From Verrucosispora sp. WMMD573 (GTDB lineage: Bacteria > Actinomycetota > Actinomycetes > Mycobacteriales > Micromonosporaceae): a stretch of 64,000 nucleotides of DNA. Below, in pieces: positions 9,248-19,388 of the stretch; position 1 is the first letter of the stretch, and each line of letters opens with the position of its first letter. The position numbers were made by a program, and so were the translations under genes. The notes under the pieces were generated by a model that had not been told where the DNA came from, searched no databases, and worked only from the letters and a program-made list of their open reading frames with translations. Where the stretch lies: NCBI RefSeq assembly GCF_027497175.1, contig NZ_CP114901.1, forward strand, positions 6,431,828 to 6,495,827, given 5' to 3'.

Positions 9248-9625
9248 TCATGCGGTCACCGTGCCGAGCACCGTGCCGTCCGGCCCGGCCACGTGCACCG
9301 GCGCGTCGGCGGCCAGGTCACGCACGGCCGCGTAGCCGGCACCGTCCAACGTGGACGCCTCGGTCACGACCACCGCGGCCTCCAACCGGGTGGCACCCGC
9401 CGCAGCCGCCGAGGCGACCGCCAGTTGCAGCGCGGTGATGGTCAGCGAGGGCAGCGACACGCTGGCCGCCGCATACGTCCGGCCGTCCTGATCCCGGACC
9501 GCGGCACCCTCCACGGCGCCCACCCGGCCCCGGGCACCCCGGGCGAGGATGACCAGCTTGCCGTCCTCGGCGCTCAATTCGGAGCCGGTGGACCGGACGG
9601 CCGGCACGGCGGGTGACTCAGGCAT
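9248..9625 (-). CDS. Cytidine deaminase-like protein without catalytic residues
   Basis: 125 residues from ATG 9625, overlapping the corC stop by 8 bases. Its place between corC and era matches the conserved small protein at this position in other actinobacteria (Rv2365c position in M. tuberculosis), often annotated as cytidine deaminase. The sequence has the alternating pattern of that fold (GRTYAAASVSLPSLTITALQ) but no Cys at all and only one His, so the zinc ligands HAE and PCxxC are absent. It is probably not an active deaminase. A role with Era or ribosome assembly is inferred only from context. Confidence 0.8.
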   Translation of the reverse strand: MPESPAVPAVRSTGSELSAEDGKLVILARGARGRVGAVEGAAVRDQDGRTYAAASVSLPSLTITALQLAVASAAAAGATRLEAAVVVTEASTLDGAGYAAVRDLAADAPVHVAGPDGTVLGTVTA

Positions 9626-11003
9626 CGGCGGGCTGCCTCTCCTCGGATTGGTCGGTGTCGGAACGGGACGCGGTCGGCGGGCCGCCCGGAGCGTCCTTCG
9701 TGTTGGTCGGCTCCACCCGGCGCACCAGCACCGTGTCGATCCGGTTGCGGCGACCCGTGGTGCCCTCGGCGACCAGGCGCAGGCCGGCCACCTCGACCCG
9801 CGCGCCCGGAATCGGCACCCGACCCAGGGCCTGGGCGAGCAGACCACCCACGGTCTCCACCTCGTCGTGCGGCAGCTCGGTGTCGAACAGCTCGCCGAGA
9901 TCCTCGACCGGCAGCCGTGCGGTGACCCGCACCGCACCGTCGGGCAACTGCTCGACAGGTGGGCGCTCGACGTCATACTCGTCGGTGATCTCCCCGACGA
10001 TCTCTTCGAGAATGTCCTCGATGGTGACCAGGCCGCCGGTGCCGCCGTACTCGTCGACCACGATGACCAGGTGGTTGCGGGCGGCCTGCATCTCCGACAG
10101 CAGATCGTCGACGGGCTTGGACTCGGGCACGAAGGTCGCCGGCCGCATCAGCTCGGCCACCGGCAGCTGACGATCCTCGACAGCCCCGCCCTGGGTACGC
10201 CGGATCAGGTCCTTGAGATACAGGATGCCGAGCACGTCGTCCACGCTCTCGCCGATCACCGGAATCCGGGAGAAGCCGGAGCGCAGGAACAGCGCGAGCG
10301 CCTGGGAGAGGTTCTTGCCCGACTCGATCCACACCATCTCGGTACGCGGCACCATCACCTCGCGGACGATGGTGTCGCCGAGCGCGAAGACCGAATGGAT
10401 CATCTGCCGCTCGCCGTGCTCCACCACGCCCCGCTGCTCGGCGAGGTCGACCAGCTCACGCAGCTCGACCTGGGTGGCGAACGGCCCCTCCCGAAAACCA
10501 CGGCCCGGCGTGACCGCGTTACCGATCAGGATCAGCAGGGAGGCCAGCGGGTTGAGCACCCGGCCCAGCCAGCGCACCAGCGGCGCGGCCGAACGGCCCA
10601 CCACGTACGCGTGCTGCCGGCCGAGAGTACGCGGACCCACGCCGACCACGACGAAGCTGACCACGGTCATCGCCCCGGCGGTGACCAGCGCCGCCCGCCA
10701 GCCGGCGCCGAAGGTGTCCACCGCCACCAGCGCCACCAGCGTGGTGGCGGTCAGCTCGGCGAGCAGCCGGAGCAGCAACAGGAGATTGAGATGCCGGACC
10801 ACGTCACCGGCGACCGTCTGAAGGGTGCGCGCGCCCCGGATCCCCTCTCGGGCCAGCTCGGCCGCCCGGGCCGGTGAGACCGCGGCCAGGGCGGCCTCGG
10901 TCATCGCGATCAGGCCGGCAAGCACCACCAGCCCGGCAGCGAACACGAGCAGTTGCAGGTCGGGTAGGCCAGTGGCGGCCGCGGCCAGCGGAGTGTCCAT
11001 CAC
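9618..11003 (-). CDS. CNNM/CorC-family membrane protein with CBS domains
   Basis: 461 residues. Three or four transmembrane helices in the first 170 residues form the DUF21/CNNM domain. Then come two CBS domains ([16 protein letters not shown] and later [20 protein letters not shown]) and a C-terminal CorC/HlyC transporter-associated domain (ADGLVRVTAR-type strand, here [19 protein letters not shown]). The family is linked to Mg2+ or Co2+ efflux; older names call it hemolysin. It overlaps ybeY by 4 bases at its start and the deaminase-like gene at its end. Confidence 0.9.
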   Translation of the reverse strand: MMDTPLAAAATGLPDLQLLVFAAGLVVLAGLIAMTEAALAAVSPARAAELAREGIRGARTLQTVAGDVVRHLNLLLLLRLLAELTATTLVALVAVDTFGAGWRAALVTAGAMTVVSFVVVGVGPRTLGRQHAYVVGRSAAPLVRWLGRVLNPLASLLILIGNAVTPGRGFREGPFATQVELRELVDLAEQRGVVEHGERQMIHSVFALGDTIVREVMVPRTEMVWIESGKNLSQALALFLRSGFSRIPVIGESVDDVLGILYLKDLIRRTQGGAVEDRQLPVAELMRPATFVPESKPVDDLLSEMQAARNHLVIVVDEYGGTGGLVTIEDILEEIVGEITDEYDVERPPVEQLPDGAVRVTARLPVEDLGELFDTELPHDEVETVGGLLAQALGRVPIPGARVEVAGLRLVAEGTTGRRNRIDTVLVRRVEPTNTKDAPGGPPTASRSDTDQSEERQPADA

Positions 11004-11473
11004 CGGGAGCGGGCCGACCGCCAGCTCGCCAGCAACCGGGCCTGGAGACCGAACATCTCCCGCTCCTCCTCCGGCTCCGCATGGTCGTAGCCGAGCAGGT
11101 GCAGGACACCGTGCACGGTGAGCAGATGCAGCTCGTCGGCGGTGCGATGCCCGGCGGTGGCGGCCTGCTTCGCCGCCACCTCCGGACAGAGCACGATGTC
11201 GCCGAGCAGTGCGGGCTCACCACCGGCGGCGGCGGTCTCACCCGGCCCGTGGTCGACGCTGCCCTCGTCCATGGGAAAGGCCAGCACGTCGGTCGGACCG
11301 TCGCCGCCCATCCAGCGATGGTTCAGCTCGGTCATGTAGTCGATGTCGACAAGCAGCACGGAAAGCTCGGCGAGCGGGTTGACTCCCATCTCGTCGAGCG
11401 CATGCCGGGCGACGGCGAGCACGGCGTCGGTGTCGACCTCGGCACCGGACTCGTTGGCGATCTCGATGGACAA
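11000..11473 (-). CDS. ybeY: Endoribonuclease YbeY
   Basis: 157 residues. A zinc-dependent single-strand RNase for 16S rRNA 3' maturation and ribosome quality control. The metal site [11 protein letters not shown] gives the H-x3-H-x5-H signature near residue 118, and the upstream segment contains [20 protein letters not shown]. It follows phoH by 15 bases and overlaps corC by 4, giving the classic phoH-ybeY-corC-era order. Confidence 0.95.
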   Translation of the reverse strand: MSIEIANESGAEVDTDAVLAVARHALDEMGVNPLAELSVLLVDIDYMTELNHRWMGGDGPTDVLAFPMDEGSVDHGPGETAAAGGEPALLGDIVLCPEVAAKQAATAGHRTADELHLLTVHGVLHLLGYDHAEPEEEREMFGLQARLLASWRSARSR

Positions 11474-11488
11474 CTGTCTTCCCTCGGT

Positions 11489-13603
11489 CTAGCGGCGCCG
11501 GCCGCCGCGGTTGCCCTGGGCGCTGCGCCCGGACACCGCGTGCACGCCCTGCGCCTGCTGGTTCTCGGCGTCCCACCGCGCGTACGCGTCGACGATCTCC
11601 CCGACCAACCGGTGACGCACCACGTCGGCGCTGGACAGCTGCGCGAAGTGCACGTCGTCGACCCCGGCCAGGATGTCCCGGACGACCCGCAGCCCGCTTG
11701 TCGTCCCACCGGGCAGGTCGACCTGGGTGACGTCGCCGGTGACTACGATCTTGGAGCCGAAGCCGAGCCGGGTGAGGAACATCTTCATCTGCTCGGGCGT
11801 GGTGTTCTGCGCCTCGTCGAGAATGATGAACGCGTCGTTGAGCGTGTTGTGCGTGACCAGGAAGTCATCGGTGACATACAGCGAATCCTCCGCCGCCACC
11901 TGGATGCACATCGTCTCCTGGACACCGGCGGGAACGATCGAGTCGATGAAACGCATCGGCCGGCCGCCGCCGCACTCCTCGTACCGCTGGCGCTTACGCG
12001 ACAACCGGAACGGCGGTACGCCCTCCGGCAAGCGGATCTCCACGACATAGGCGTCCGACCGGTGGGCGACCGGTCGACCGTTGGCCAGGCCAGGCTTGCG
12101 GCCCTCGGCCACTCGAACACGCCACGTCGCCACGCCACCGAGTGACTGGACCAGGTGGACGACATCGTCACGCAGTCGGGGAGAGGTCGTCGAGTACTGC
12201 ACCCGGCAGGTACGTCCGGCCTGCCCGCCGTCGGTGTCCAGCAGCCCCTGCAGGACGGCCAGGCGGACATCGACGCTGTTCTGGAGATAGACGGACGGGA
12301 CGAACTTGGTACCTGACTTCGTCCCGTCCAGCCCCAACTCGCGGAGCGCGACCGTCACCGGGTTCGCGACGATCACCCCGCCTAGCTGCCCCTTGGTGTG
12401 CCGGAGCACAAAGTCGTACTCGCTCTTGCGGTGCAGCTCGATGTCGACCAGATCGTCCTCGATCGCCCGGGCGAGCTCGGGGTCCGCCGTGGTGAACCCC
12501 GGCGTCGTCCGGCACGAGATCGACCCGTCACCGAGCAGCAGGCCGAGGACGTACGGATCGAGCGGAACGTCCTGCGGCTCCAACTGCACCGGAGCCACAA
12601 CCGGCAGTTCGTAACGGCGGATGTCACCCCGCCGCTCCTGCCCGATCATCTCCTGGGTCTCCAGCGTGCGCCGGCGACCACGCCGCTTGTCCTCGGGGGT
12701 GGCCACGGTCCAGAGGTGCTCACCGCAGCACAGGGTGGAGGCCCCGTCCTGCGTGGTCACCCGGTAGACCTGCTTGGGCCCTTGCGGGTAGATCCCGATC
12801 ACGGGGGTCGGCATGCCGTTCGAGCCGATCACCAGGTCGCCAACCTGGAGTGAGCCGAACCGCTTGAAGCCCTCCGGGGTCAGCACGCGGGCGTCGTACG
12901 GCTGCGCCCGACCCCTCATATATGCGAGGGGGGCGACCTCGATCGTGCCGGCGGCCATCAGCTTCGGGATGGTCTCCGGGTCGAGCATGTCGTGCAGGGC
13001 GTCGTAGAGCGGGCGCAGGTAGGGGTCGATCTTCTCGTTGAGCGTGCCCGGCAGGAAACCGAGTCGCTCCCCCGCCTCGACCGCCGGCCGGGTCAGGATG
13101 ATCCGGTTGATCTGCTTGGCCTGCAACGACTGCACCGCCTTGGCCATGGCGAGGTAGGTCTTGCCGGTACCCGCCGGGCCGATGCCGAAGACGATGGTGT
13201 GCCCGTCGATCGCGTCGACGTAGCGCTTCTGACCCAGCGTCTTGGGACGGATGGTGCGCCCGCGCCGGGAGAGGATGTTGAGGGTCAGGACCTCGGCGGG
13301 CCGCTCCGTGCCACCCTGTTCGAGCATGCCGACGGTACGCCGGACGGCATCTGTGGTCAGGGTCTCGCCTTTCTCGATGAGTTCGAGCAACTCGCTGAAG
13401 AGCCGCTCGGCGAGGGCGTTGTCGGCGGGAGCGCCGGTGATGGTGATCTCGTTGCCACGCACGTGCACGTCACTGTTCACCGAGCGCTCGACCAGTCGCA
13501 GGATCTCGTCACCCGCGCCGAGCAGGTTGACCATGATCTTCGAATCGGGAACCGTGATCCTGGTCTGCACCCGGGGCGGGCCGGGAGGTGGGGTGCCGGT
13601 CAT
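11489..13603 (-). CDS. PhoH-family ATPase interrupted by an intein
   Basis: 704 residues as translated; removing the intein leaves 350, the normal PhoH length. An N-terminal KH-like region precedes Walker A GPAGTGKT (residues 142-149). The sequence APLAYMRGR is interrupted after Arg232, and [14 protein letters not shown] (Walker B DEAQ) resumes at Thr587. PhoH proteins are P-loop ATPases linked to RNA metabolism, consistent with ybeY next door. Since the intein separates Walker A from Walker B, splicing should be needed for activity. The start is ATG 13603 ([15 protein letters not shown]); longer in-frame versions upstream look non-coding. The SD site is weak. Confidence 0.93.
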   Translation of the reverse strand: MTGTPPPGPPRVQTRITVPDSKIMVNLLGAGDEILRLVERSVNSDVHVRGNEITITGAPADNALAERLFSELLELIEKGETLTTDAVRRTVGMLEQGGTERPAEVLTLNILSRRGRTIRPKTLGQKRYVDAIDGHTIVFGIGPAGTGKTYLAMAKAVQSLQAKQINRIILTRPAVEAGERLGFLPGTLNEKIDPYLRPLYDALHDMLDPETIPKLMAAGTIEVAPLAYMRGRAQPYDARVLTPEGFKRFGSLQVGDLVIGSNGMPTPVIGIYPQGPKQVYRVTTQDGASTLCCGEHLWTVATPEDKRRGRRRTLETQEMIGQERRGDIRRYELPVVAPVQLEPQDVPLDPYVLGLLLGDGSISCRTTPGFTTADPELARAIEDDLVDIELHRKSEYDFVLRHTKGQLGGVIVANPVTVALRELGLDGTKSGTKFVPSVYLQNSVDVRLAVLQGLLDTDGGQAGRTCRVQYSTTSPRLRDDVVHLVQSLGGVATWRVRVAEGRKPGLANGRPVAHRSDAYVVEIRLPEGVPPFRLSRKRQRYEECGGGRPMRFIDSIVPAGVQETMCIQVAAEDSLYVTDDFLVTHNTLNDAFIILDEAQNTTPEQMKMFLTRLGFGSKIVVTGDVTQVDLPGGTTSGLRVVRDILAGVDDVHFAQLSSADVVRHRLVGEIVDAYARWDAENQQAQGVHAVSGRSAQGNRGGRRR
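11846..12907 (-). mobile_element. Class 3 intein with LAGLIDADG endonuclease in PhoH
   Basis: 354 residues in frame with PhoH. The first residue is Ala rather than Cys or Ser ([13 protein letters not shown], block A), so splicing cannot start by the standard N-S/N-O shift. Block B is [12 protein letters not shown] with Trp66 two residues after His64. Block F is [11 protein letters not shown] with Cys334. Block G is FLVTHN, and the first C-extein residue is Thr. Trp, Cys and Thr at these positions are the class 3 signature, where the block F Cys is the first nucleophile. Endonuclease motifs are [10 protein letters not shown] (Asp126) and [10 protein letters not shown] (Asp226), both with acidic residues kept, so homing may still be active. 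Confidence 0.93.
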
Positions 13604-13786
13604 AGGTCGGGCCCGAGGGCCCTGCGCCACCTGCTCTCGATCTCGGTGCCGGGCCCGTGGCACGGCGTGTGGACGTTGCCACCATCGTATCGGTTCAACG
13701 GCGGGGACACGCTGCCCATTTCCGCCGCTGTGACGCCCCGGCACCACCGGACAGAGCAGGGCATTCCACCCCGACGTACCGCCCGG

Positions 13787-15175
13787 TCAGACGCGGAAGT
13801 CGAAACCGTCGAAGGTCTCCTGGCGGCGGGTGAACCGGTAGGTCGCCCAGTGCATCCGGACCACCGCGCCGGCGGAGTCACGGGTCAACCGGAGCAGCTC
13901 GCCGTTCTCCCGGCCGGAGGCGGTACGGAACACGTCCGGCTGGCCCGGCACCGGGGCGAACACCGCCGGCGGCTTTCCCGGCGGGTCACCGGCGCCACGG
14001 GCCCGCAGGGCCCCCTCGTGCCACGAGAAGACGTACTCGAAGCCCTCGCCCCACCAGCGGCCGAGCAGCCCGCGCACGTCCGGCGGCGCCGGCTCACCGG
14101 GACGCCACGGGTCGATGTCGGCCGGATCGTGCTCGACTGCGGCGGCGAGCAGCCGGTGCGGCAGTTCCAGCAGCTCGACGGCGGTGCCGGAGGAGCCCAG
14201 CACGGCGGCGCCGAACGCCCCCGGGGTGCCCTCGCCGCCCCGGCGGCCGTACGCCCCGGCGAGGAAGCCGGGCATCGCCCCGTCGTGCCCGACGTGCACC
14301 ACCCGCTCCCCTCGGGGCACCAGAATCAGGCCGAGACCGAACCCGCCGGCCCACACCGCCTCGTCGGTGACCGTCACCGGCCAGCGCATCTCGTCAAGCG
14401 TGGCCGGGGCGAGCACCCGACCCGCCGCGTCCAACGCCGCCGGGTCGGCCAGGAAGGCGGCCCACCGGGCCATGTCGGTGGCCGTGCTCCACAGTTGCGC
14501 GGCAGGGCTCACCGCGCCAAAGTCGGTGGGCGGCTCCGGATGCGCCTCGTCGGAGTACGCGTCGACCAGGTACCCGGTCGCGGCGCGCGGGCCCGGGACG
14601 GTGGTGGTGGCGGTCAGTCCGAGCGGGGTCAGCACCCGCTCGGTCAGCGTCTCCGCCCAGGTGCCGCCGCGTACCTGCCCGACCAGGTGGCCGAGCAGTG
14701 CCATGCCGAGGTTGGAGTAGTGGTAGCGGCGGCCGGTCGGCAGCACCCGCTCGGCCCGGGCCAGCTCGGTGATCAGCTGGTCGGCGTCCGGCGCCCGCAG
14801 CGTGTCCCAGACGTCGCCGTACGGTTCCCGTTGCAGGCCGGCGGTGTGCGACAGCAGCCGGCGTACGGTCAGCTCGCCGTGCGCCGGCAGGTCGAGGTGC
14901 CGGCGCAGCGGGTCGTCGAGGTCGAGCAGCCCGTCGTCGCGGCACTGCATGACCAGCACGGCGGTGAACGTCTTGGTGACCGAGCCGATCCGGAACCGGG
15001 TCTGGTCGTCCAGGGCGGCGGCGTTGCCGGTGCCGCCGGCGGCGCATGTCCACAACGGCCGGTCGGCGCGGTGCACCGCCGCCGAGATCGCGGGCACCCG
15101 GGCCTGCGCCTGGACCTGGCGCACCATCCGGTCCAGGCGATCGGCTGCGGAGGTGCGGCCGGCGGCGGAGGTCAT
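13787..15175 (-). CDS. Serine hydrolase, class C beta-lactamase-like
   Basis: 462 residues. The SxxK nucleophile motif SVTK is at Ser65-Lys68 (FRIGSVTKTF), the YxN motif is in RRYHYSNLGM, and HVGHDGAMPGF may serve as the third-box equivalent. This is the beta-lactamase/DD-peptidase/esterase fold (Pfam Beta-lactamase). No clear signal peptide is seen, so a cytoplasmic esterase or peptidase is likelier than an exported beta-lactamase. The C-terminal 150 residues form a separate beta-rich domain common in this subfamily. It overlaps the HIT gene by 4 bases. Confidence 0.87.
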   Translation of the reverse strand: MTSAAGRTSAADRLDRMVRQVQAQARVPAISAAVHRADRPLWTCAAGGTGNAAALDDQTRFRIGSVTKTFTAVLVMQCRDDGLLDLDDPLRRHLDLPAHGELTVRRLLSHTAGLQREPYGDVWDTLRAPDADQLITELARAERVLPTGRRYHYSNLGMALLGHLVGQVRGGTWAETLTERVLTPLGLTATTTVPGPRAATGYLVDAYSDEAHPEPPTDFGAVSPAAQLWSTATDMARWAAFLADPAALDAAGRVLAPATLDEMRWPVTVTDEAVWAGGFGLGLILVPRGERVVHVGHDGAMPGFLAGAYGRRGGEGTPGAFGAAVLGSSGTAVELLELPHRLLAAAVEHDPADIDPWRPGEPAPPDVRGLLGRWWGEGFEYVFSWHEGALRARGAGDPPGKPPAVFAPVPGQPDVFRTASGRENGELLRLTRDSAGAVVRMHWATYRFTRRQETFDGFDFRV

Positions 15176-15531
15176 CCGAGGTTCCGGGCCAGCATCGGGC
15201 CGAGGGGGGCGCCGCCGAGCACGTGGGCGTGCACGTGGAAGACCTCCTGGCCGCCGTACGCTCCGGTGTTGAACATCAGCCGGAACCCGTCGCCGAGCAG
15301 GCCCTCGTCCTCGGCCACCGCGGCGGCGGTGGCCAGCACCTCGCCGGCCAGCCCCGGATCACCCTGGCCCAGCGTGGCCACGTCGGCGTAGTGCTCCTTC
15401 GGAATGACCAGCACGTGCACCGGTGCCTTCGGGTCGATGTCGCGGAAGGCGAGCGTGGTGGGTGTCTCACGGACCACGGTGGCCGGAATCTCTCCGTCGA
15501 CGATGCGGCAGAACAGACAGTCGCTTCCCAT
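15172..15531 (-). CDS. HIT-family nucleotide hydrolase
   Basis: 119 residues. The histidine triad HVHAHVLGG is near residue 99, and the N-terminus MGSDCLFCRIVDGEIPA has the Cys-x2-Cys typical of Hint-type HIT proteins. These hydrolyse AMP-N or AMP-O bonds of aminoacyl-adenylates and nucleotide conjugates. It follows rsmE by about 45 bases in the same direction and overlaps the serine hydrolase start (ATGA). Confidence 0.93.
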   Translation of the reverse strand: MGSDCLFCRIVDGEIPATVVRETPTTLAFRDIDPKAPVHVLVIPKEHYADVATLGQGDPGLAGEVLATAAAVAEDEGLLGDGFRLMFNTGAYGGQEVFHVHAHVLGGAPLGPMLARNLG

Positions 15532-15576
15532 CCGGGCAGTGTAAGGAAGGGGTCCGCGGCGATGTTCCCGCGACGC

Positions 15577-16311
15577 TCACCACCGCAGCAGGCGGGTGGC
15601 GAGGACCGCCAGGGCAGCCACCCCGGCGGTGGAGGTGCGCAGCACCGAGGAGCCGAGCCGCACCGGTCGGGCACCGGCTTCCTGGAAGGCCGACAACTCG
15701 GCCGGGGTGATGCCACCCTCCGGCCCCACCACCAGCACGATCTCGCCGTGCTCCGGCAGTTCGACGGTGGTCAGCCGGTCCGTCGCCTCCTCGTGCAGCA
15801 CGTACCGGCCCGCCGCCCCGGCGATCCGGCGCGTCACCGATGTGGTGGTCTCGTCCGGTGCCCCCGCCACCACCGGCAGCCACGCCCGCCGGGCCTGCTT
15901 CGTCGCCTCCCGGGTGGTCGCTACCCACCGGCTGCGGGCCCGTACGCCCCGGTCGCCGCGCCACTGCACCACCGAGCGGCCCGCCGCCCAGGGGACTATC
16001 TCGTCCACGCCCGCCTCGGTCATGGCCTGCACGGCCAGCTCACCCCGGTCGCCCTTGGCGATGCCCTGGACCACCACCAGCCGCGGGTTCGCCGCGTCGA
16101 CGTACCCCCGGTCGGTCACGTCGAGGTCGAGGGTGCCCCGGCCGACGGCGCTGACCACGGCGGTGGCCGTGCCGCCTCGCCCGTCGGCGAGCAGCACCTG
16201 CTCGCCGACGCGCAGCCGCTGCACGGTCGCGGCATGGTGGCCCTCGGGGCCGTCCAGCACCATCGAGGCGGCGGTGGGCAGCGACTCGACCAGGAACAGC
16301 GGGGCGGACAC
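15577..16311 (-). CDS. rsmE: 16S rRNA (uracil-1498-N3)-methyltransferase
   Basis: 244 residues. Transfers a methyl group from SAM to U1498 of 16S rRNA. An N-terminal PUA-like domain (APLFLVESLP...) is followed by a SPOUT knot with LVVGPEGGITPAEL and LGSSVLRTSTAGVAAL, the SAM-binding motifs. I place the start at GTG 16311, one base after the dnaJ stop; a longer reading from 16359 would overlap dnaJ and adds unrelated residues. Co-transcribed with hrcA-dnaJ as in many actinobacteria. Confidence 0.93.
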   Translation of the reverse strand: MSAPLFLVESLPTAASMVLDGPEGHHAATVQRLRVGEQVLLADGRGGTATAVVSAVGRGTLDLDVTDRGYVDAANPRLVVVQGIAKGDRGELAVQAMTEAGVDEIVPWAAGRSVVQWRGDRGVRARSRWVATTREATKQARRAWLPVVAGAPDETTTSVTRRIAGAAGRYVLHEEATDRLTTVELPEHGEIVLVVGPEGGITPAELSAFQEAGARPVRLGSSVLRTSTAGVAALAVLATRLLRW

Positions 16312-16312
16312 G

Positions 16313-17458
16313 TCAGGCGTGGCCGTTGAAGGCGTCGCGCATCCGGGAGAAGAAGCCACCCTGCTTGGTCAGCTCGGCGACCTCCTCGCCGCGGGTCTTG
16401 GCGAACTCGCGCAGCATCCGCTCCTGCTCGGCGTCGAGCTTGGTCGGGGTACGCACGTCCAGGTGGACGTAGAGGTCGCCGCGCCCGGCGCCGCGCAGGT
16501 GCGGTACGCCGCGGGCCCGCAGCCGCAGGGTGCTGCCCGGCTGGGTGCCCGGCTTGACGTCGACCGGCTCCTCGCTGTCGAGCGCCTTGATGGTCAGCCG
16601 GGTGCCGAGCGCGGCGGCCGTCATCGGCACGGTGACCCGGCAGTGCAGGTCGTCCCCCTTGCGGGAGAAGACGTCGTGTGGCCGTTCGTGGATCTCCACG
16701 TAGAGGTCCCCGGCGGTGCCGCCGCCCGGGCCGACCTCGCCCTGCTGGGCGAGGCGGATCCGCATGCCGTCCTCCACCCCGGCGGGGATCTTGACGGTCA
16801 GCGAACGGCGGGTGCGCACCCGGCCGTCGCCGGCGCAGGTCGGGCAGGGGCTCGGGATGGTGGTGCCGTAGCCCTGGCAGACCGTGCACGGCCGGGCGGA
16901 GACCACCTGCCCGAGGAAGGTGCGCTGCACCGACTGCACCTCGCCCCGGCCACCGCAGGCCTCGCAGGTGGCCAGGTGGGTGCCGGCGGCGGTGCCGGCG
17001 CCGGAGCAGGTGGTGCAGAGCACGGCGGTGTCGACGGTGATCGGCGCCTCGACGCCGAAGGCGGTCTCCTGAAGGTCCAGCTCCAGGCGCAGGATCGCAT
17101 CGGCGCCCGGGCGGGTGCGCGGACGCGGGCCTCGCCCGGCGCCCGTGGCTCCGCCGAAGAACGCGTCCATGATGTCCTGGAAGCCGACGAAGGGACCGGC
17201 CCCGCCGGGGCCACCCGGACCGCCGGGTCCGCCCCCGCCGGGGGCCAGCGGGTCCCCGCCCAGGTCGACGATCTGCCGTTTCCGATCGTCCGAGAGAACC
17301 TCGTACGCGGCGTTGATGTCCTTGAACTTCTCCTGTGCCTCCGGATCCGGATTCACGTCCGGATGGAACTGGCGCGCCAACTTGCGGTAGGCGCGCTTGA
17401 TCTCGTCATCGGAGGCACCCTTGCTCACGCCGAGAATGCCGTAGTAGTCCCTGGCCAC
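16313..17458 (-). CDS. dnaJ: Molecular chaperone DnaJ (DnaJ2 type)
   Basis: 381 residues. Hsp40 co-chaperone that stimulates DnaK. The J domain ([20 protein letters not shown]...) carries the HPD motif near residue 33. A Gly/Pro-rich linker (repeated GGPGGPGG) and four CxxCxGxG-type zinc repeats ([32 protein letters not shown]) follow, then the C-terminal substrate domain. Downstream of hrcA and the CIRCE operator, so heat induction by HrcA is expected. Confidence 0.95.
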   Translation of the reverse strand: MARDYYGILGVSKGASDDEIKRAYRKLARQFHPDVNPDPEAQEKFKDINAAYEVLSDDRKRQIVDLGGDPLAPGGGGPGGPGGPGGAGPFVGFQDIMDAFFGGATGAGRGPRPRTRPGADAILRLELDLQETAFGVEAPITVDTAVLCTTCSGAGTAAGTHLATCEACGGRGEVQSVQRTFLGQVVSARPCTVCQGYGTTIPSPCPTCAGDGRVRTRRSLTVKIPAGVEDGMRIRLAQQGEVGPGGGTAGDLYVEIHERPHDVFSRKGDDLHCRVTVPMTAAALGTRLTIKALDSEEPVDVKPGTQPGSTLRLRARGVPHLRGAGRGDLYVHLDVRTPTKLDAEQERMLREFAKTRGEEVAELTKQGGFFSRMRDAFNGHA

Positions 17459-17531
17459 TGCGTTCCGTGTCCTCGTGTTCGTCTCGGGTTACGCCGTTCG
17501 GCGGCGGCAGCCTGCCGTCGGCCCTGACTTG

Positions 17532-18554
17532 TCAGTTCTGGGCCAGCAGCTCGCCCACGTAGCGTGCCACGGCCCTCACCGTGGCGATGGTTCCGGGGTA
17601 GTCCATCCGGGTCGGTCCCAGCACGCCCATCCCCCCGACGATTGTCGCGCCCGGGCCGTACCCCGTGCTGACCACGGAGGCCGCCCGTAGGTTGTCGATC
17701 TCGTTCTCGTCGCCGATGCGCACCCGCAGTGTGCTCGGCTCCACCTCGCCAATGAGCTTGAGCAGCACGACCTCCTCCTCAAGCGCTTCGAGGATCGGAC
17801 GCAACGAGCCCTGGAAGTCGAGCAGGCCGCCCCGGGCGAGGTTGGCGGTGCCGGCCAGCGCGAGCCGCTCCTCGTGTCGTTCGACGAGTGTCTCCAGCAG
17901 CACCGTGGACAGGGTGGCCATCGCCGCGCGCAGGTGCGGCACGGAGTCGTCGATGAGCGTCTGCACCAGCGGCGGGGTCTCCGACAGGCGGACACCCACC
18001 AGTTTCTCGTTGACCAGCCGGCGCAGGTCCAGCACGTCGTCGGCGAGGACCGGTGCGGGCAGCTCCACCAGCCGCTGCTCGACCCGGCCGGTGTCGGCGA
18101 TCATCACCAGCATCAGCCGGGTGGTGGAGATCGGCACCAGTTCCAGGTGCCGCACCCGGGACCGGGCCAGGCTCGGGTACTGCACGACGGCGACCTGCCG
18201 GGTCAACTGCGCCAGCAGCCGCACTGTGCGGTGCACCACATCGTCCAGGTCGACGGCGCCGGCCAGGAAGCGCTCGATCGCCCGGCGCTCGGCCGGGCTG
18301 AGCGGCTTGACCCGGCTCAGCCGGTCGACGAACAGTCGGTAGCCACGGTCGGTGGGCACCCGCCCGGCGCTGGTGTGCGGCTGACGGATGTAGCCCTCTT
18401 CCTCCAGCACGGCCATGTCGTTTCGGACCGTGGCCGGCGAGACGCCGAGTTGGTGCCGCTCGACAAGTGACTTGCTGCCGACCGGCTCCTGGGTGGCGAC
18501 GTAGTCCTCGACGATCGCCCGGAGCACGGCGAGCTTCCGGTCGTCCAGACCCAT
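17532..18554 (-). CDS. hrcA: Heat-inducible transcription repressor HrcA
   Basis: 340 residues from ATG 18554, which has AGGAGGTGG six bases upstream; the frame is open further upstream but lacks such a site. The N-terminal winged helix has [20 protein letters not shown] followed by NDM. The rest is the HrcA dimerisation domain, ending in [15 protein letters not shown] near the C-terminus. HrcA binds CIRCE and represses heat-shock genes; GroEL helps it fold. A CIRCE element sits 58-84 bases upstream of the start, so it probably controls its own operon (hrcA-dnaJ-rsmE and perhaps more). Confidence 0.96.
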   Translation of the reverse strand: MGLDDRKLAVLRAIVEDYVATQEPVGSKSLVERHQLGVSPATVRNDMAVLEEEGYIRQPHTSAGRVPTDRGYRLFVDRLSRVKPLSPAERRAIERFLAGAVDLDDVVHRTVRLLAQLTRQVAVVQYPSLARSRVRHLELVPISTTRLMLVMIADTGRVEQRLVELPAPVLADDVLDLRRLVNEKLVGVRLSETPPLVQTLIDDSVPHLRAAMATLSTVLLETLVERHEERLALAGTANLARGGLLDFQGSLRPILEALEEEVVLLKLIGEVEPSTLRVRIGDENEIDNLRAASVVSTGYGPGATIVGGMGVLGPTRMDYPGTIATVRAVARYVGELLAQN

Positions 18555-18611
18555 CCTTGCCACCTCCTGTCGCAGGTCAGCCCGCAGCGTCACGGCCGCC
18601 AGAGGAACACT

Positions 18612-18638
18612 CTGGCACTCGACTGTAGCGAGTGCCAG
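18612..18638. promoter_or_regulatory. CIRCE operator (HrcA binding site)
   Basis: CTGGCACTC, nine bases, GAGTGCCAG: a perfect 9-bp inverted repeat in the CIRCE arrangement (consensus TTAGCACTC-N9-GAGTGCTAA; the core GCACTC/GAGTGC is kept). It lies just upstream of hrcA. Confidence 0.95.
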
Positions 18639-18764
18639 TCTACGTCGGCGTCCCCCTCGACGCGATGATCAAGTCGGCACGCCCGTCATCGAACCGATCG
18701 GCGGGTTGACACTCGCCGGTGTCGCTCTGGTGCGCCGTTGCCGCTGGCACCTACCGTGACCTCC

Positions 18765-19361
18765 ATGACTGAACCACCTCGTCCCCCGGACTCCGGCGAC
18801 GAACCCACGACACCACTGTCCGGTTCGCCTGGCCAGGGCGGCTATCCCCCGCCCGGCGGCTATCCCCCTCCCACCGGCGACCAGCCGCCGCCGGCCGGCT
18901 ACCCACCACCCGGCAGCTACCCGCCGCCGGGCGGTTACCCGCCCCCACCCGGAGCCCCCGGTGTCGGCTACCCGACCGGCGGTTACGGCGCTCCTGGCGG
19001 TGGCTACGCCAACAACGAGGACAAGACCTGGGCCCTGATCGCGCACTTCGGCGGCCCGCTCGGCGTGGTCGTCGGCGGCGGGCTCTTCGGCTGGGTGGCG
19101 CCACTGATCGCGATGATGGCCCGCGGGCAGCAGTCCCCGATCGTCCGGGCGCACTCGGTGGCCGCGCTGAACTTCCAGCTCACCTGGGCGGTCGCTGGCG
19201 TGCTGAGCTGGGTGCTCGCCACGATCACCTGCGGCATCCTGTTCTTCGTGCCGATCCTCGTCGCGATCGTGCCGTTGATCTTCGGCATCATCGGCGGGGT
19301 CAAGGCCAACGAGGGCGTGCTCTACCAGTACCCGATGACCTACGCGTTCGTGAAGCGCTGA
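18765..19361 (+). CDS. DUF4870 membrane protein with proline-rich N-terminus
   Basis: 198 residues. Residues 1-85 are disordered with repeats of GGYPPP/AGYPPP; the rest has about three transmembrane segments. NNEDKTWALIAHFGGPLG is the DUF4870 entry motif and VRAHSVAALNFQLTW the central one. Function of the family is unknown. The start is ATG 18765; an upstream ATG at 18738 is possible. Divergent from hrcA and convergent with hemW. Confidence 0.88.
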   Translation: MTEPPRPPDSGDEPTTPLSGSPGQGGYPPPGGYPPPTGDQPPPAGYPPPGSYPPPGGYPPPPGAPGVGYPTGGYGAPGGGYANNEDKTWALIAHFGGPLGVVVGGGLFGWVAPLIAMMARGQQSPIVRAHSVAALNFQLTWAVAGVLSWVLATITCGILFFVPILVAIVPLIFGIIGGVKANEGVLYQYPMTYAFVKR

Positions 19362-19388
19362 GCGCGCCGGCCGGTCTGATGACGGGGA

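Noticed and set aside
13604..13747. N-terminal extension of PhoH upstream of 13603
   Set aside because: Arg/Pro/His-rich sequence unlike PhoH; starting at 13603 gives the normal extein length of 350.
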